Positions 21,988-30,249 are shown, counted from the stretch's first letter. The stretch is DNA of 33,064 nucleotides from Nanoarchaeota archaeon (GCA_018897155.1 JAHILE010000047.1:1-33064); one strand, 5' to 3'. The notes: generated from the letters alone by a model not told the origin. Program-made: numbers and translations.

Positions 21988-23055
21988 ATGAAATACCAAA
22001 AATTAACATTTTTTGTAATAATATTACTCCTGCTGGTTGTCTCGCCGTCAGAAGCCCATAGAAGCGGCTGCCACCGATGGCATTCTTGTCCTTCTGATTC
22101 AGGATCTTATGTGTGCGGCGATTGGGGCTACTGCTCCGCCTGCCCGGATAACCAATACTGCTCAGGCGGGTATCCGATAATAAAAACAGCCTCAAGTAAT
22201 CAGGTCCCTTCTATTTCCATAACGTCGCCATCAGGCGCGCCCGTAGAAAATCCCGTGCAACTGCCAGCGGCTGCCCCAACACCGACGCCGCCTGCGCCTT
22301 CATCACCAATAATCGAATCGAGCAGTTCAACAGTACGTTCAACTTCGCCTCTATCGACAACACAGCCTGCGGCCGCAAGCTGCGACGTTCAGGTATGTGC
22401 CGCGAAAACAATATCATATTGTGTCGGAGAGAGTAATGTAACTCATCCTTATTCTTGCAAGGGCTCCATATGCACCGCAGATTCGGCAAAATGGGAAGTA
22501 AACGATAAATGTGGGCGCGACTTCTGCACCGAATTGAATAGGGACTTGAACGGTTCAAATTGCAAAGCAAAGTGCTATCCGTTCTGGTCTGCTGAAAGCA
22601 ACTGGTCGCAGTGCATTAACGGCACGCAGGAACGGATGATGTCCGATGGATGCGGGAATGAAGAAAGACAAACCCAGAAATGTGACACAGAATGCAAAGG
22701 GAATGCACTGTGCTATAACGGAACCATAACATCTGTTTCCAACGGCGATACGCTAATTATTGACGGCCAAAAAGTCCAGCTTGCTCTGGTAGATGCGCCG
22801 GAATTCTATCAGTGGGGCTATGGAAAGGCCAAGCAATTCACCGCGAATTTATGCAATAAAGGCTCCACTGCTATCGTAGATCAAGATGATTTTCAATTAA
22901 AGGATAAATACGGCCGCATAGTTGCCGTTGTTTATTGCGAGGGCAAAAATCTCAATAAAGAACTCCTTTTGAACAATCAGGCCTCAATCGTGAAAAAATA
23001 CTGCAAATTAAGCGAGTTCGGAAACGAGGACTGGGCGCGTGCATATGGATGTTAA
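21988..23055 (+). CDS. Secreted SNase-like (thermonuclease) protein with cysteine-rich region
   Basis: About 355 residues from ATG 21988, chosen for GTGAT upstream and the signal peptide MKYQKLTFFVIILLLLVVSPSEA. Residues 24-60 carry a cysteine/histidine motif (SGCHRWHSCPSD, YVCGDWGYC, CPDNQYC) found beside secreted SNases. A Pro/Ser/Thr-rich linker (70-135) and a cysteine-rich, partly TSP1-like part (140-240) follow. The SNase domain (250-355) has VSNGDTLII, VQLALVDAPEF and DKYGRIVAVVY. Asp21, Asp40, Glu43 and Arg87 equivalents of staphylococcal nuclease are present, but Arg35 appears replaced by glutamine. It may be an extracellular nuclease of reduced or changed activity, or a nucleic-acid binder. 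Confidence 0.85.
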   Translation: MKYQKLTFFVIILLLLVVSPSEAHRSGCHRWHSCPSDSGSYVCGDWGYCSACPDNQYCSGGYPIIKTASSNQVPSISITSPSGAPVENPVQLPAAAPTPTPPAPSSPIIESSSSTVRSTSPLSTTQPAAASCDVQVCAAKTISYCVGESNVTHPYSCKGSICTADSAKWEVNDKCGRDFCTELNRDLNGSNCKAKCYPFWSAESNWSQCINGTQERMMSDGCGNEERQTQKCDTECKGNALCYNGTITSVSNGDTLIIDGQKVQLALVDAPEFYQWGYGKAKQFTANLCNKGSTAIVDQDDFQLKDKYGRIVAVVYCEGKNLNKELLLNNQASIVKKYCKLSEFGNEDWARAYGC

Positions 23056-23542
23056 TAAGGTGGCATTAAAGCGATATGCAAATCTTGCTTCAAAAGCCTT
23101 GAAGAAGCCCGTGATTTACTTTCTGCTTTTCATCCTTGCTTTCTTCTTAGCCGCGCCAACATATTATTATATTCACGAACGCGGACATCAATCGGAAGCA
23201 AAGCTGTATGGCTGGAATTACACCACTTCTTACGGTCATCACGAACTGACTTATTTAGGCATCAATATGACTTATACAGCTCCTGATAAAGTGGAAGCTT
23301 ACGACAATAATAACGCAACCAAAGAGCAGCAGTTCAGTTTCTACATAACACCAGTAGCCATTGGATTCACCACACCGATTTTCTTGCTATTGTTTATGGT
23401 GCTGATACCCCCGAAATACAAGAACCGATACGTTGAGGTCTTTATCGCATTTTTTGCTTTCGCGCTGTTTGCGGATGCGTTCAATAGCCTGTATGAGTTT
23501 GATGGTGGCGATATGTGGCGGATTGCGCATTTGTTCGCTTAA
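23045..23542 (+). CDS. Small membrane protein with HExxH motif (possible M50-like intramembrane protease)
   Basis: The 165 residues start at ATG 23045, overlapping the nuclease gene by 11 bases. Hydrophobic segments lie at about 22-40, 95-115 and 128-148. At the end of the first comes HERGH (44-48), a metal-binding HExxH motif in the position used by site-2 proteases. Near the C-terminus FNSLYEFDGGDMW supplies an acidic pair that could be the third ligand, as DG does in M50 enzymes. The lumen-side loop is rich in histidine and tyrosine. The protein is much shorter than most M50 proteases, so this is a hypothesis. Coupling to the nuclease suggests a shared task at the membrane, such as processing or release. 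Confidence 0.6.
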   Translation: MDVNKVALKRYANLASKALKKPVIYFLLFILAFFLAAPTYYYIHERGHQSEAKLYGWNYTTSYGHHELTYLGINMTYTAPDKVEAYDNNNATKEQQFSFYITPVAIGFTTPIFLLLFMVLIPPKYKNRYVEVFIAFFAFALFADAFNSLYEFDGGDMWRIAHLFA

Positions 23543-23698
23543 TCAACAATGGGTTTTCGGGCTTCTATTTTTTGAGCAAAAAATAAAATGGCATCGCCCA
23601 TTTTCGAGATTTTCTACAAATTCACTTTTTTGGGCGCGCATATACCACTCCATTTTATAGAGGGAGGTATTTTGCAAAACGTAATTTTTCGCAAGCAT

Positions 23699-23866
23699 TC
23701 ATTTAGAAATCTTTTTCAAGAATGCGCGCACTGCCGTTTCTTTGGCTTTGCTGTATTCGATTGTCTTTGAAAAAGACCGGACGGTTTTTCTGTTGATGTC
23801 AAAGCATTTCATATTCTTGACTTGACAAATCAGAATCATGCATACCTCTTCTTTCTTTGTCGACAT
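23699..23866 (-). CDS. Possible 55-residue small protein
   Basis: The frame encodes MSTKKEEVCMILICQVKNMK followed by a basic stretch CFDINRKTVRSFSKTIEYSK and a helical end KETAVRAFLKKISK. A TATA-like AGATAAATA lies about 30 bases before the start, at leaderless spacing, but no ribosome site is visible. The cysteine pattern (three in the first 21 residues) and lysine-rich helix are compatible with a small DNA- or RNA-binding protein. No family recognised. The rest of 23543-23860 shows no other gene. Confidence 0.35.
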   Translation of the reverse strand: MSTKKEEVCMILICQVKNMKCFDINRKTVRSFSKTIEYSKAKETAVRAFLKKISK

Positions 23867-23927
23867 GCATAAACCCCTGTGAGCGCAGCTATTTATCTTT
23901 CACTACAGTTACTGCCGAGCCACGGAC

Positions 23928-23951
23928 GCCGCCGAGCAGCAGCGAGGCGGC
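23928..23951. repeat. Palindromic element with GA/GA internal mismatches
   Basis: GCCGCC and GGCGGC enclose GA, an inner GC-AGCA-GC stem-loop and a second GA. The same plan of outer stem, GA, GC, short loop, GC, GA, outer stem recurs at 10117-10200, 18606-18625 and 25227-25243 with different outer stems. Confidence 0.55.
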
Positions 23952-23987
23952 ACACACCCGAATGATTATACAATATGCAACTGCGCG

Positions 23988-24020
23988 GAGCGGGACAATG
24001 CAAGCGATGGTGTCCCGCTC
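23988..24020. repeat. Ten-base perfect inverted repeat after the ArdC-like gene
   Basis: GAGCGGGACA (23988-23997) and TGTCCCGCTC (24011-24020) form a strong stem with a 13-base loop, 21 bases past the ArdC-like stop. It has no U-tract on the (-) strand side, so a simple terminator is doubtful; it may be a repeat end or a protein site. Confidence 0.5.
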
Positions 24021-24041
24021 AATGAATAAATCAAATGCAGA

Positions 24042-24923
24042 TTATGGGGCTGTAGCCCCTTTTTCTATTTCTTTTATCTGCGTTCTTTCGATTATAAAAT
24101 CGATAACCTTTTCAGAACGATTTAAGTTTCGCGTAAGTTCCGCAAACGAATAATTTTCGATATATTTTTTAGAATTTCCGAAAGGAACTTTGTATCCGAG
24201 CAGAGCCCCAACCACACTAGCACTAAATTCCGCAATAACTTCCTGGTCGCCCCTCTGCCCTGTTTTTATGCCGTGCAATTTGTCGTCTACAGCATGCGAT
24301 AATTCGTGTAGGAATGTTGATATTTCTGGCGTGGCAAGGCCTATCGTTTTTTGCAGCGGCGAGTAAAAACCGTATAAGCCGTTGCTGAAATAGATACCTT
24401 CGGTTTTCAAATCCAGCTCTTTCAAGATGCCATCGAACTGACAGGGAATATTCAGAACAATCGGCGGAGCTTGTGGTAATTCCTTTCCCTCTGTGTCCTG
24501 AAATCGAAAAACCGGAATCGAGTTAAAGCCGTAGAGTATCATTTTTTCTTCCTGTGTTTTTGGATCTTGGATTTTCTTCATCAAAGGCCCAAAAATAGTT
24601 ATGGCGCGTTTGCCTGCGCTAACATGCCTTTCTGCACTTCGCCATTGCTGAAACCCTCTTGCGTCAGAAGTTCCGGCGCTGAACATTAAAACCCGATTGA
24701 GGAAGCTCCAGTTATCCGAAGGCTTGTTATATCCTTCCGGCGCTTTAAACACGGCTTGCGTAAAAACTTCAAGGTTTTCCATTTCAAAGAGTTTCAAAAT
24801 GCTCGTCATAGCATCGCGTATTTTCGGGTTTTCTTCTTTATTCACGAGTTTTTCTTCAGCCACAGATTCAAGGCTATTTTTCATTTCCTTAGAGGAACTT
24901 TCCTCACAAAGTTTGGTTTTCAT
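24042..24923 (-). CDS. ArdC-like antirestriction protein (ssDNA-binding domain plus zincin)
   Basis: The 293 residues have two recognisable parts. Residues 65-160 resemble the ArdC N-terminal domain: WSFLNRVLMFSAG, ARGFQQWRSAERHVSAGKRAITIFGP, and later a phenylalanine-rich VFRFQDTEGKELP strand. Residues 180-250 look like the MPTase-like zincin domain: FLHELSHAVDDKLHG gives HExxH at 206-210, and the conserved VIAEFSASVVGALLG gives the downstream glutamate at about 232. ArdC proteins bind single-stranded DNA and protect incoming conjugative or phage DNA from restriction. Such genes are normally carried by plasmids and integrative elements. No mobilisation genes are visible here, so it may be a leftover from an integrated element. 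ATG 24923 is the only sensible start. Confidence 0.82.
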   Translation of the reverse strand: MKTKLCEESSSKEMKNSLESVAEEKLVNKEENPKIRDAMTSILKLFEMENLEVFTQAVFKAPEGYNKPSDNWSFLNRVLMFSAGTSDARGFQQWRSAERHVSAGKRAITIFGPLMKKIQDPKTQEEKMILYGFNSIPVFRFQDTEGKELPQAPPIVLNIPCQFDGILKELDLKTEGIYFSNGLYGFYSPLQKTIGLATPEISTFLHELSHAVDDKLHGIKTGQRGDQEVIAEFSASVVGALLGYKVPFGNSKKYIENYSFAELTRNLNRSEKVIDFIIERTQIKEIEKGATAP

Positions 24924-24993
24924 ATTTCGCTTTGTCGGAGCTTAGGGCTTATCTGATTCCGCAGAAGAAGAATATGCTTTAAGCGACATACTT

Positions 24994-25191
24994 ATGAAAA
25001 CCAACTGCCTAATGGGAAAATCCGAAGGAAGACTATCTGCCTGTGAGCGATTGAAAAGCGAGTATGAGGATGCGCATAATATTATTCGACATACTTTTTT
25101 GACTCCTGCCGTTGCCGATGACGACTTAAAGAGACATGCTAAAACGTGCGATTTCTGGTTCTCGACAAAGCGACCAGAGGAAGCGGTTTGA
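24994..25191 (+). CDS. Hypothetical 65-residue protein
   Basis: The frame encodes a small hydrophilic protein beginning MKTNCLMGKSEGRLSACERLKSEYEDAHNIIRHTFL and ending TCDFWFSTKRPEEAV. It has three cysteines and two histidines in no clear zinc-finger spacing. No ribosome site is convincing, and no family is recognised. It runs divergently from the ArdC-like gene, 71 bases away. It may be chance. Confidence 0.3.
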   Translation: MKTNCLMGKSEGRLSACERLKSEYEDAHNIIRHTFLTPAVADDDLKRHAKTCDFWFSTKRPEEAV

Positions 25192-25212
25192 GGTTCAGAA
25201 ATTGCAGTCGTC

Positions 25213-25280
25213 CGCGCCGAGTTCGTCCTGAGCGTAGCGAAGGTGGAACGAGGCGCGTATATCCGCGCGGATGCGCGGAT
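25213..25280. repeat. Compound palindromic element plus second hairpin
   Basis: Bases 25213-25257 form one long imperfect palindrome. CGCGCC, GTTC, CCT and GC pair in order with GC, AGG, GAAC and GGCGCG, with GA or GT/TG mismatches between blocks and a GTA loop. The inner CCTGAGC-GTA-GCGAAGG is a widespread repeat motif in prokaryotic genomes. Right after it, ATCCGCGC and GCGCGGAT (25261-25280) form a perfect eight-base stem with GGAT loop. It lies in a gene-free gap of about 230 bases (25192-25422). Confidence 0.7.
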
Positions 25281-25422
25281 GTATAACTAATCGCGGCGCT
25301 AAACAACCCTATTATAAACTTCACCCAATTTTATGCTTGAACGATGACTGATGTTGTATGTGTCCTTGGACAGAATGGCGCTTTCGAAGAAGCAAAGCGT
25401 TTCTATTTTAAAAATAAACTAT

Positions 25423-26796
25423 TCATTTTTTAATCAACGACAATACGGGCCTAAATTTTGTGGTCTTATGATATGGAACGTCATTGACAATATGAACGTC
25501 AACATTGATATTTCTTGGAAGCAATTCGTACATGCTTTCTTTTATCGTTTCAGACATCCCATTATCAAAGGAGTGACGTCCGGGAACAATATAAACATCC
25601 ACTAAGTCTTCCTGAGATTGTACAATTTGGTATCTCATTCCATGGGCGGGAATGTCAAAGCTTAAACACCAATTATATGCCAGATCCATGAAGGATGATG
25701 CAGGAACTGAAGTCCCGTCAGAGTCTATACGGATACTGTCCATGATTCTTCCCTTTGGAGAACTTAGTATCCGAAAGTTACTTCCGCAGGAACATTTTTG
25801 AGTTTCGTTAAGAATTGCCAAGTCTCCCTGATGATATCGTATAATCGGTGTTGCTTCATTCAAAAGATTCGTACCTAACACAAGACCCATTTTTCCCGGA
25901 GTTTGTTCAGTTTTCGGGTTTTTTGGATCAACTATTTCAACATAACATGCATCCTCTTCAAGATGATACTTATGCATGGGACATTCGAGTGCAATTCGTG
26001 TCAATTCTTCACTACTGAATTCATCAAGTACAGGCACACCGAAATATTCTCCTAAAGCTTCGCGTTCGCGAAGAGTGGATTGTTCTGAATGTATTATGAC
26101 TAATTCGACGCCCGATCCTTTCAGATCTGCACCGATAGACGCCAGATTTCTCAAGTATGTCGGATAGGTAGATAGAACTTTGGGTTTAACCTCAGCTATA
26201 ACTTTGATAGCGTCTTCCGGTTTAGCGGTTGTTGAAAGAAATTCCGTAGAATATTTTCCGTTTACAGATGTAATCCACCAGGGTGTGGTATAGATAAATA
26301 ATGCCTTATCTTCCGGATGATACTTTCCTCCGCTTTGAAAATCGAATTGTCTAATACCTTGAAGAGTATCTTCATAAACGGCATTACGTGAAACTACTAC
26401 AGTAACAAATTTTCCAGAGGAGCCGCTGCTTGTTGTCATAAATTCAAAATTGTGCTTTGAACTCATACACTTATCTGGAAATGCTGAAATCAACTCTTCT
26501 TTTGTTAGAATGGGCAATGCTTTAAAATCATTCCATGTTTGTAGGTCTTCGGGCTCGAATCCTTCAGCAGAGTATTTTTCTTCATATAATGGAACGGTTT
26601 CATATGCGTGAGTAACAAGCTCTTTTACTCTTTTAAACTGCCACTTTTCTATATCTTCATAGGGTCGCTTGCAAGAATCACGTATTTCGGTCCATCGCTC
26701 ACCCATAATTTCTTCTAAGAAAGCATGATCTTCAGCGGTTTCTTTTCGTTTATCGCTTTTTTTAAGACCCTCATAATTAAGTCCGGATTTTGTCAT
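25423..26796 (-). CDS. CapK/PaaK-like adenylate-forming enzyme
   Basis: About 457 residues, related to phenylacetate-CoA ligases and CapK-type capsule proteins. The adenylate-forming core is visible: TTSSGSSGKFVTVVV (121-135, phosphate loop), the middle block VLDEFSSEELTRIALEC, and IIRYHQGDLAIL (A8-like). A CSCGSNFRILSSPKGR block, typical of this branch, follows. The terminal KTTKFRPVL keeps a lysine where the catalytic one is expected. It should activate a carboxylic acid as acyl-AMP, for transfer to CoA or directly to an acceptor. It has its own TATA box (26854-26865) and GTGATG ribosome site, but follows the radical SAM gene in the same direction. With that gene and the exporter it suggests a small-molecule or surface-modification pathway. 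Confidence 0.85.
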   Translation of the reverse strand: MTKSGLNYEGLKKSDKRKETAEDHAFLEEIMGERWTEIRDSCKRPYEDIEKWQFKRVKELVTHAYETVPLYEEKYSAEGFEPEDLQTWNDFKALPILTKEELISAFPDKCMSSKHNFEFMTTSSGSSGKFVTVVVSRNAVYEDTLQGIRQFDFQSGGKYHPEDKALFIYTTPWWITSVNGKYSTEFLSTTAKPEDAIKVIAEVKPKVLSTYPTYLRNLASIGADLKGSGVELVIIHSEQSTLREREALGEYFGVPVLDEFSSEELTRIALECPMHKYHLEEDACYVEIVDPKNPKTEQTPGKMGLVLGTNLLNEATPIIRYHQGDLAILNETQKCSCGSNFRILSSPKGRIMDSIRIDSDGTSVPASSFMDLAYNWCLSFDIPAHGMRYQIVQSQEDLVDVYIVPGRHSFDNGMSETIKESMYELLPRNINVDVHIVNDVPYHKTTKFRPVLSLIKK

Positions 26797-26853
26797 AGTG
26801 CATCACTGAAATCTACTACCGATATATTTCTTACTATTTAGTTGTGATATATA

Positions 26854-26865
26854 CTTTATAAATAC
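26854..26865 (-). promoter_or_regulatory. TATA box of the adenylate-forming enzyme gene
   Basis: GTATTTATAAAG on the (-) strand lies 58-69 bases before ATG 26796, in the short gap after the radical SAM gene. It predicts a leader of about 37 bases with GTGATG before the start. Confidence 0.5.
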
Positions 26866-26868
26866 TTT

Positions 26869-28338
26869 TTATGGAACGTTAGGACTATTAGGTACATTTT
26901 CTACCGATTTCATAGCAGATGCAAACGTAGATAATCCGTATTTCCATAATTTATGAATTGACGCAGCATCTAGATACTCTGTATCCATCACAGATACTGT
27001 ATCTTCCCTGTATTTTGAAAAATCTGATGAATTTATCTTGACTTTGTAGTGTTCGGGTCTTCTATATATGTCCGTACTTGGGTAAGGTGCACAAATATAA
27101 TAATCTACAAGATTCGTAAGACCTTTTAATATGAGTTTTTCTGCATATTCGATAGTCTTTATTGCACTTTCTCTACTTTCTCCAGGTAAGCCAACCAACC
27201 AGTTTGTAGCAACCGGCATATTAACTGACTTTGCTAGTGAACACGCATCCGTTATTTTCCTTACGTCCAATTTTTTATTATTTATATCTAGAATGTTCTG
27301 ATCGGCACTTTCAGCACCAAAAAACACAGCATCGCAGCCACTATTTTTCATTTTAGAAAGTGTTTTTTCATTTACAAAATCAGCTCTTGTTTGGCACGAC
27401 CAAGAAAGCCCTGTTTCTGGTATGGAATCGCAAATTGCAGTCACATATTCTTTCTTTGAAGTAAATGTTTCATCGTTAATCCATAAATCGCGTATGTTCA
27501 ATTTTTCCTTCATTAACTCAATTTCTTCCATAACGCGATCTACAGATCTATATCTCGGATAATTTTTGCTCCAAAGAGATTCTGCACAAAAAGAACATTT
27601 CATCGGACATCCGCGAGATGCGAATATCCGCCCTGAGAATATGTCCTTGTAAGTGTTTGGGAGTATGTCGTAGTCTGGCATCGGTAAAGAATCCAAATTC
27701 TCGATTAATTTTCGGTCCGCGTTGTGATGTATTGTGTTTTGGGCAAAATAGGAGATTCCATCAATTGTATTTAAGCGACTGCGATCCCACTCCAACGCGC
27801 GTAAAAGTTCTTCAACAGTTTTTTCTCCCTCCCCTCTCACTACGATATCAAATGTCTTTCCTAAAATATTATCTGCCATAAAGGAAGCATGATGGCCTCC
27901 GATAATGTTTATTGCGTCAGGATTAGATTTTTTGATATGTTGTGCAATTTTTTCAACAATGTGATAATTGTTGGTAAATGATGAGAAGAGAAATATATCT
28001 CCTTTAGTGTCATGTATTTTCTCACCGACGTTATCTAAAGCGTGCTCCACAAAACTGAGATAGGTTAGATCTAAAACGTTTGGAGAATATCCTGCATCTT
28101 TCGCTACCGGTGATAATGAACTTATCCAAAGAGGCGGAGCGGGTAAATCATATATAGGTACACTCATCCCGCTAGAGAGATTTACTGACTTGGAGAGATA
28201 TTTTTCGTATTGACTTTGTTGCTCTTCGTTTAGCATCTTTTTAGTTTTCTCAAAATACACATCAAAGAATTCTTGTTCTTCAGAGTCAAGATGATTTTTT
28301 CTTATAAAGGGACTGTTCACGAAGACAAGTTCTCGCAT
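26869..28338 (-). CDS. B12-binding-type radical SAM protein
   Basis: About 489 residues. The N-terminal part (60-190) is the Rossmann-like, cobalamin-binding-type domain, with INIIGGHHASFMADNIL and VVRGEGEKTVEELLRAL. The radical SAM core follows with ASRGCPMKCSFCAESLW; cysteines 244, 248 and 251 form the CxxxCxxC [4Fe-4S] site. NDETFTSKKEYV, SCQTRADFV, FFGAESAD and NWLVGLPGES are the usual later core motifs. Enzymes of this class do methylations, ring contractions and other hard C-C or C-S chemistry, often in lipid, pigment and antibiotic pathways. ATG 28338 is preferred over an upstream TTG. It starts divergently from the ABC exporter and precedes the adenylating enzyme. Confidence 0.88.
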   Translation of the reverse strand: MRELVFVNSPFIRKNHLDSEEQEFFDVYFEKTKKMLNEEQQSQYEKYLSKSVNLSSGMSVPIYDLPAPPLWISSLSPVAKDAGYSPNVLDLTYLSFVEHALDNVGEKIHDTKGDIFLFSSFTNNYHIVEKIAQHIKKSNPDAINIIGGHHASFMADNILGKTFDIVVRGEGEKTVEELLRALEWDRSRLNTIDGISYFAQNTIHHNADRKLIENLDSLPMPDYDILPNTYKDIFSGRIFASRGCPMKCSFCAESLWSKNYPRYRSVDRVMEEIELMKEKLNIRDLWINDETFTSKKEYVTAICDSIPETGLSWSCQTRADFVNEKTLSKMKNSGCDAVFFGAESADQNILDINNKKLDVRKITDACSLAKSVNMPVATNWLVGLPGESRESAIKTIEYAEKLILKGLTNLVDYYICAPYPSTDIYRRPEHYKVKINSSDFSKYREDTVSVMDTEYLDAASIHKLWKYGLSTFASAMKSVENVPNSPNVP

Positions 28339-28371
28339 AAATCTCAACTACTTATTAATGGTTAAAGTACA

Positions 28372-28419
28372 TTTAAATATATTTAAAATTCAACACAATC
28401 CCATCAATCAATGATTGTG
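28372..28419. promoter_or_regulatory. Divergent promoter and operator between radical SAM and ABC genes
   Basis: TTTAAATATATTTAAA (28372-28387) is a symmetric TATA box able to drive both directions. On the (+) side CACAATC (28394-28400) and GATTGTG (28413-28419) form an inverted repeat across the expected transcription start, about 26 bases from the box. One regulator could thus control exporter and enzyme together. Confidence 0.5.
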
Positions 28420-28466
28420 ATGAAAATGATGCATAAGCATAAGAAAGTAATTAGCAAAATATGGTT

Positions 28467-29423
28467 ATGAGTAATGTTGATGAGTTAGCCATAAATATTA
28501 ATCATCTAACAAAATCATTTGAACAAGATGGTGGCTCGAAAAAAGTTATAATCGATCTCTCGTTAGAAATTAAAAAAAATCAGATATTTGGTTTGCTCGG
28601 TCAAAACGGAGCGGGTAAAACCACGTTAATATATATATTATCAGGTCTCCTTCAAGCTGATAAAGGTGTACTCAAAGTGCTCGGTTGCGATCCAGAAAAG
28701 CAGAGAATTGAACTCGCCAAAAAAATTAATATTTGCAGCGGAAATTCACTATTTTTTTACATATTCACGGCTCGAGAAATACTGAAATATTACGGTCTTT
28801 TATATGGTATGAGTGAGAAGGATATTGAAACAAAATCAAATCAACTCATAAAAGAACTCGGCATTGAGAAGTTTGCAAACGATCAATTTCACGAACTTTC
28901 TACAGGTATGAAGCAGAAAGTTGCTCTGGCAAAGGCACTTATTAATAGTCCCGAACTTCTTTTTCTAGATGAACCAACTTTAGGGCTTGATGTGGAGGTT
29001 GCGAAGAACATACGTCAATACCTTAAAAATCTTGTTTTAAAAGAAAAAATGACTATTGTTCTTACGTCTCACTATCTTTCAGAAGTTGAAGAACTATGTA
29101 ATGATATTGCAATAATACATCATGGAAAAATAATAGCTAAGGGAAATGTAGAACAAATAACCACATCGGCTAATGTAGATACAACTATGATCGCAAAATT
29201 TGAGAAAATACTCGGTGATACAAAATTCATAGAAAAAATTTCCGGTGTGCGTAGTGTCATAGTTAATGAAAGTGAGGCCATTATTTACATTAGCGGCGGT
29301 CCATCAACTGTTGAAAGAATTCTTATCGCACTCAAAGATAAAAAGGTTGTATTATCGCATGTTGAAGTAAGAAAAGCAACACTTGAAGAGGCGTTTTTGC
29401 GCTTAATACGTTCGGAGGAATAA
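28467..29423 (+). CDS. ABC transporter ATP-binding protein (ABC-2 type exporter)
   Basis: About 318 residues. Walker A is GLLGQNGAGKTTLIYILSG, the signature LSTGMKQKVALAKALI, and Walker B LLFLDEPTLGLDVEV. The C-terminal hundred residues have the extension found in multidrug and polyketide exporters (DrrA/CcmA-like), with VEVRKATLEEAFLRL. ATG 28461 is an alternative start; neither has a clear ribosome site. It ends one base before the permease ATG. Together they form a two-gene exporter driven by ATP at the cytoplasmic membrane. Its partners suggest it expels a small molecule or lipid-linked sugar. Confidence 0.9.
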   Translation: MSNVDELAININHLTKSFEQDGGSKKVIIDLSLEIKKNQIFGLLGQNGAGKTTLIYILSGLLQADKGVLKVLGCDPEKQRIELAKKINICSGNSLFFYIFTAREILKYYGLLYGMSEKDIETKSNQLIKELGIEKFANDQFHELSTGMKQKVALAKALINSPELLFLDEPTLGLDVEVAKNIRQYLKNLVLKEKMTIVLTSHYLSEVEELCNDIAIIHHGKIIAKGNVEQITTSANVDTTMIAKFEKILGDTKFIEKISGVRSVIVNESEAIIYISGGPSTVERILIALKDKKVVLSHVEVRKATLEEAFLRLIRSEE

Positions 29424-29424
29424 A

Positions 29425-30207
29425 ATGTTTTCACATGTTAAGGGATATTTTTATAAGCATTATATTATGTATAAGAAAAGTACTGTTGAAAAAGCCACTC
29501 TTTTTATATATCCATTTGTATCTTTATTTTCAATAGGGCTACTTGCATTATACCTTCGTGCGATGGGTTCGCCTCTTGATGTTGTACCGTTTGTCATGAT
29601 TGGTGTAATCGCATGGACGTTCTACGATCTTTGCCAGCGTGTTGTAGTATACGGCATATTATTAGATATCTGGGACTACTGCTTAAAGCATTCAATGATT
29701 TCAACAGCTACATTAGTCGATTATCTTATTGGAAATTCGCTCTTTGGACTTTTAATAAGTAGCATCTCATTATTAATTCTGAATATACTCAGTTCAGTTT
29801 TCTTCGGTTTTAGTATATTTTCTGCAGGAGTGGCTTCTGTCATTTCTTTTATAATAATATTCATTTTTGCGGTGGCTACCGGTCTTGCGATTAATTCGAT
29901 AATCTTATTAGGCAATAAAGAAAACGCAGTGCTTGTGTGGTCGGTACCTGGTATTGTGATGGTCTTTTCAGGTGTATATTATCCATTAAACATGTTGCCT
30001 GGAATTATTCAGGCGATCGCTTACATTCTTCCGACCACATATGCAATTGAGGCAATACGAATCGACATGGGCTTCTCAGAGGGTATACTATGGAGGACAC
30101 TTTTGTATGGACTTGTAACATCACTTATATATCTAGTATTTTTTTACCACGTTTTTGAACGCGCCATATTTCAAGAAAGAAAAAAAGGTAAGACCATTTT
30201 AAGTTAA
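29425..30207 (+). CDS. ABC-2 type transporter permease
   Basis: About 260 residues with six hydrophobic segments, the first near residue 25 and the last near 235. The fold is ABC-2 type: PFVMIGVIAWTFYDLCQR, then a cytoplasmic-facing loop and the conserved VWSVPGIVMVFSGVYYPLNMLPGIIQAIAYILPTTYAIEAIR region before the last helix. The GGAGGA ribosome site overlaps the stop region of the ATPase gene, so both subunits are made in step. Two permeases and two ATPases would form the exporter. Confidence 0.9.
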   Translation: MFSHVKGYFYKHYIMYKKSTVEKATLFIYPFVSLFSIGLLALYLRAMGSPLDVVPFVMIGVIAWTFYDLCQRVVVYGILLDIWDYCLKHSMISTATLVDYLIGNSLFGLLISSISLLILNILSSVFFGFSIFSAGVASVISFIIIFIFAVATGLAINSIILLGNKENAVLVWSVPGIVMVFSGVYYPLNMLPGIIQAIAYILPTTYAIEAIRIDMGFSEGILWRTLLYGLVTSLIYLVFFYHVFERAIFQERKKGKTILS

Positions 30208-30237
30208 AACCTAACGCCACCTCATGCAATTCACTCT

Positions 30238-30249
30238 GCGCTAAAGCGC
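30238..30249. terminator. Short GC-rich hairpin between convergent genes
   Basis: GCGC-TAAA-GCGC lies between the permease and ABC-F stops. It may help end transcription from both sides, but there is no strong T-run; its GCTTTAGC core on the (-) strand also appears in the hairpin at 18606-18625. Confidence 0.3.

Noticed and set aside
24047-24066. Intrinsic terminator GGGGCT/AGCCCC followed by T-run
   Set aside because: The T-run is on the (+) strand, but the stem lies inside the ArdC-like coding sequence on the (-) strand and no (+) gene ends there.
25351-25605. 84-residue (+) frame overlapping the end of the adenylate-forming gene
   Set aside because: Most of it is antisense to conserved coding sequence, and there is no start context.
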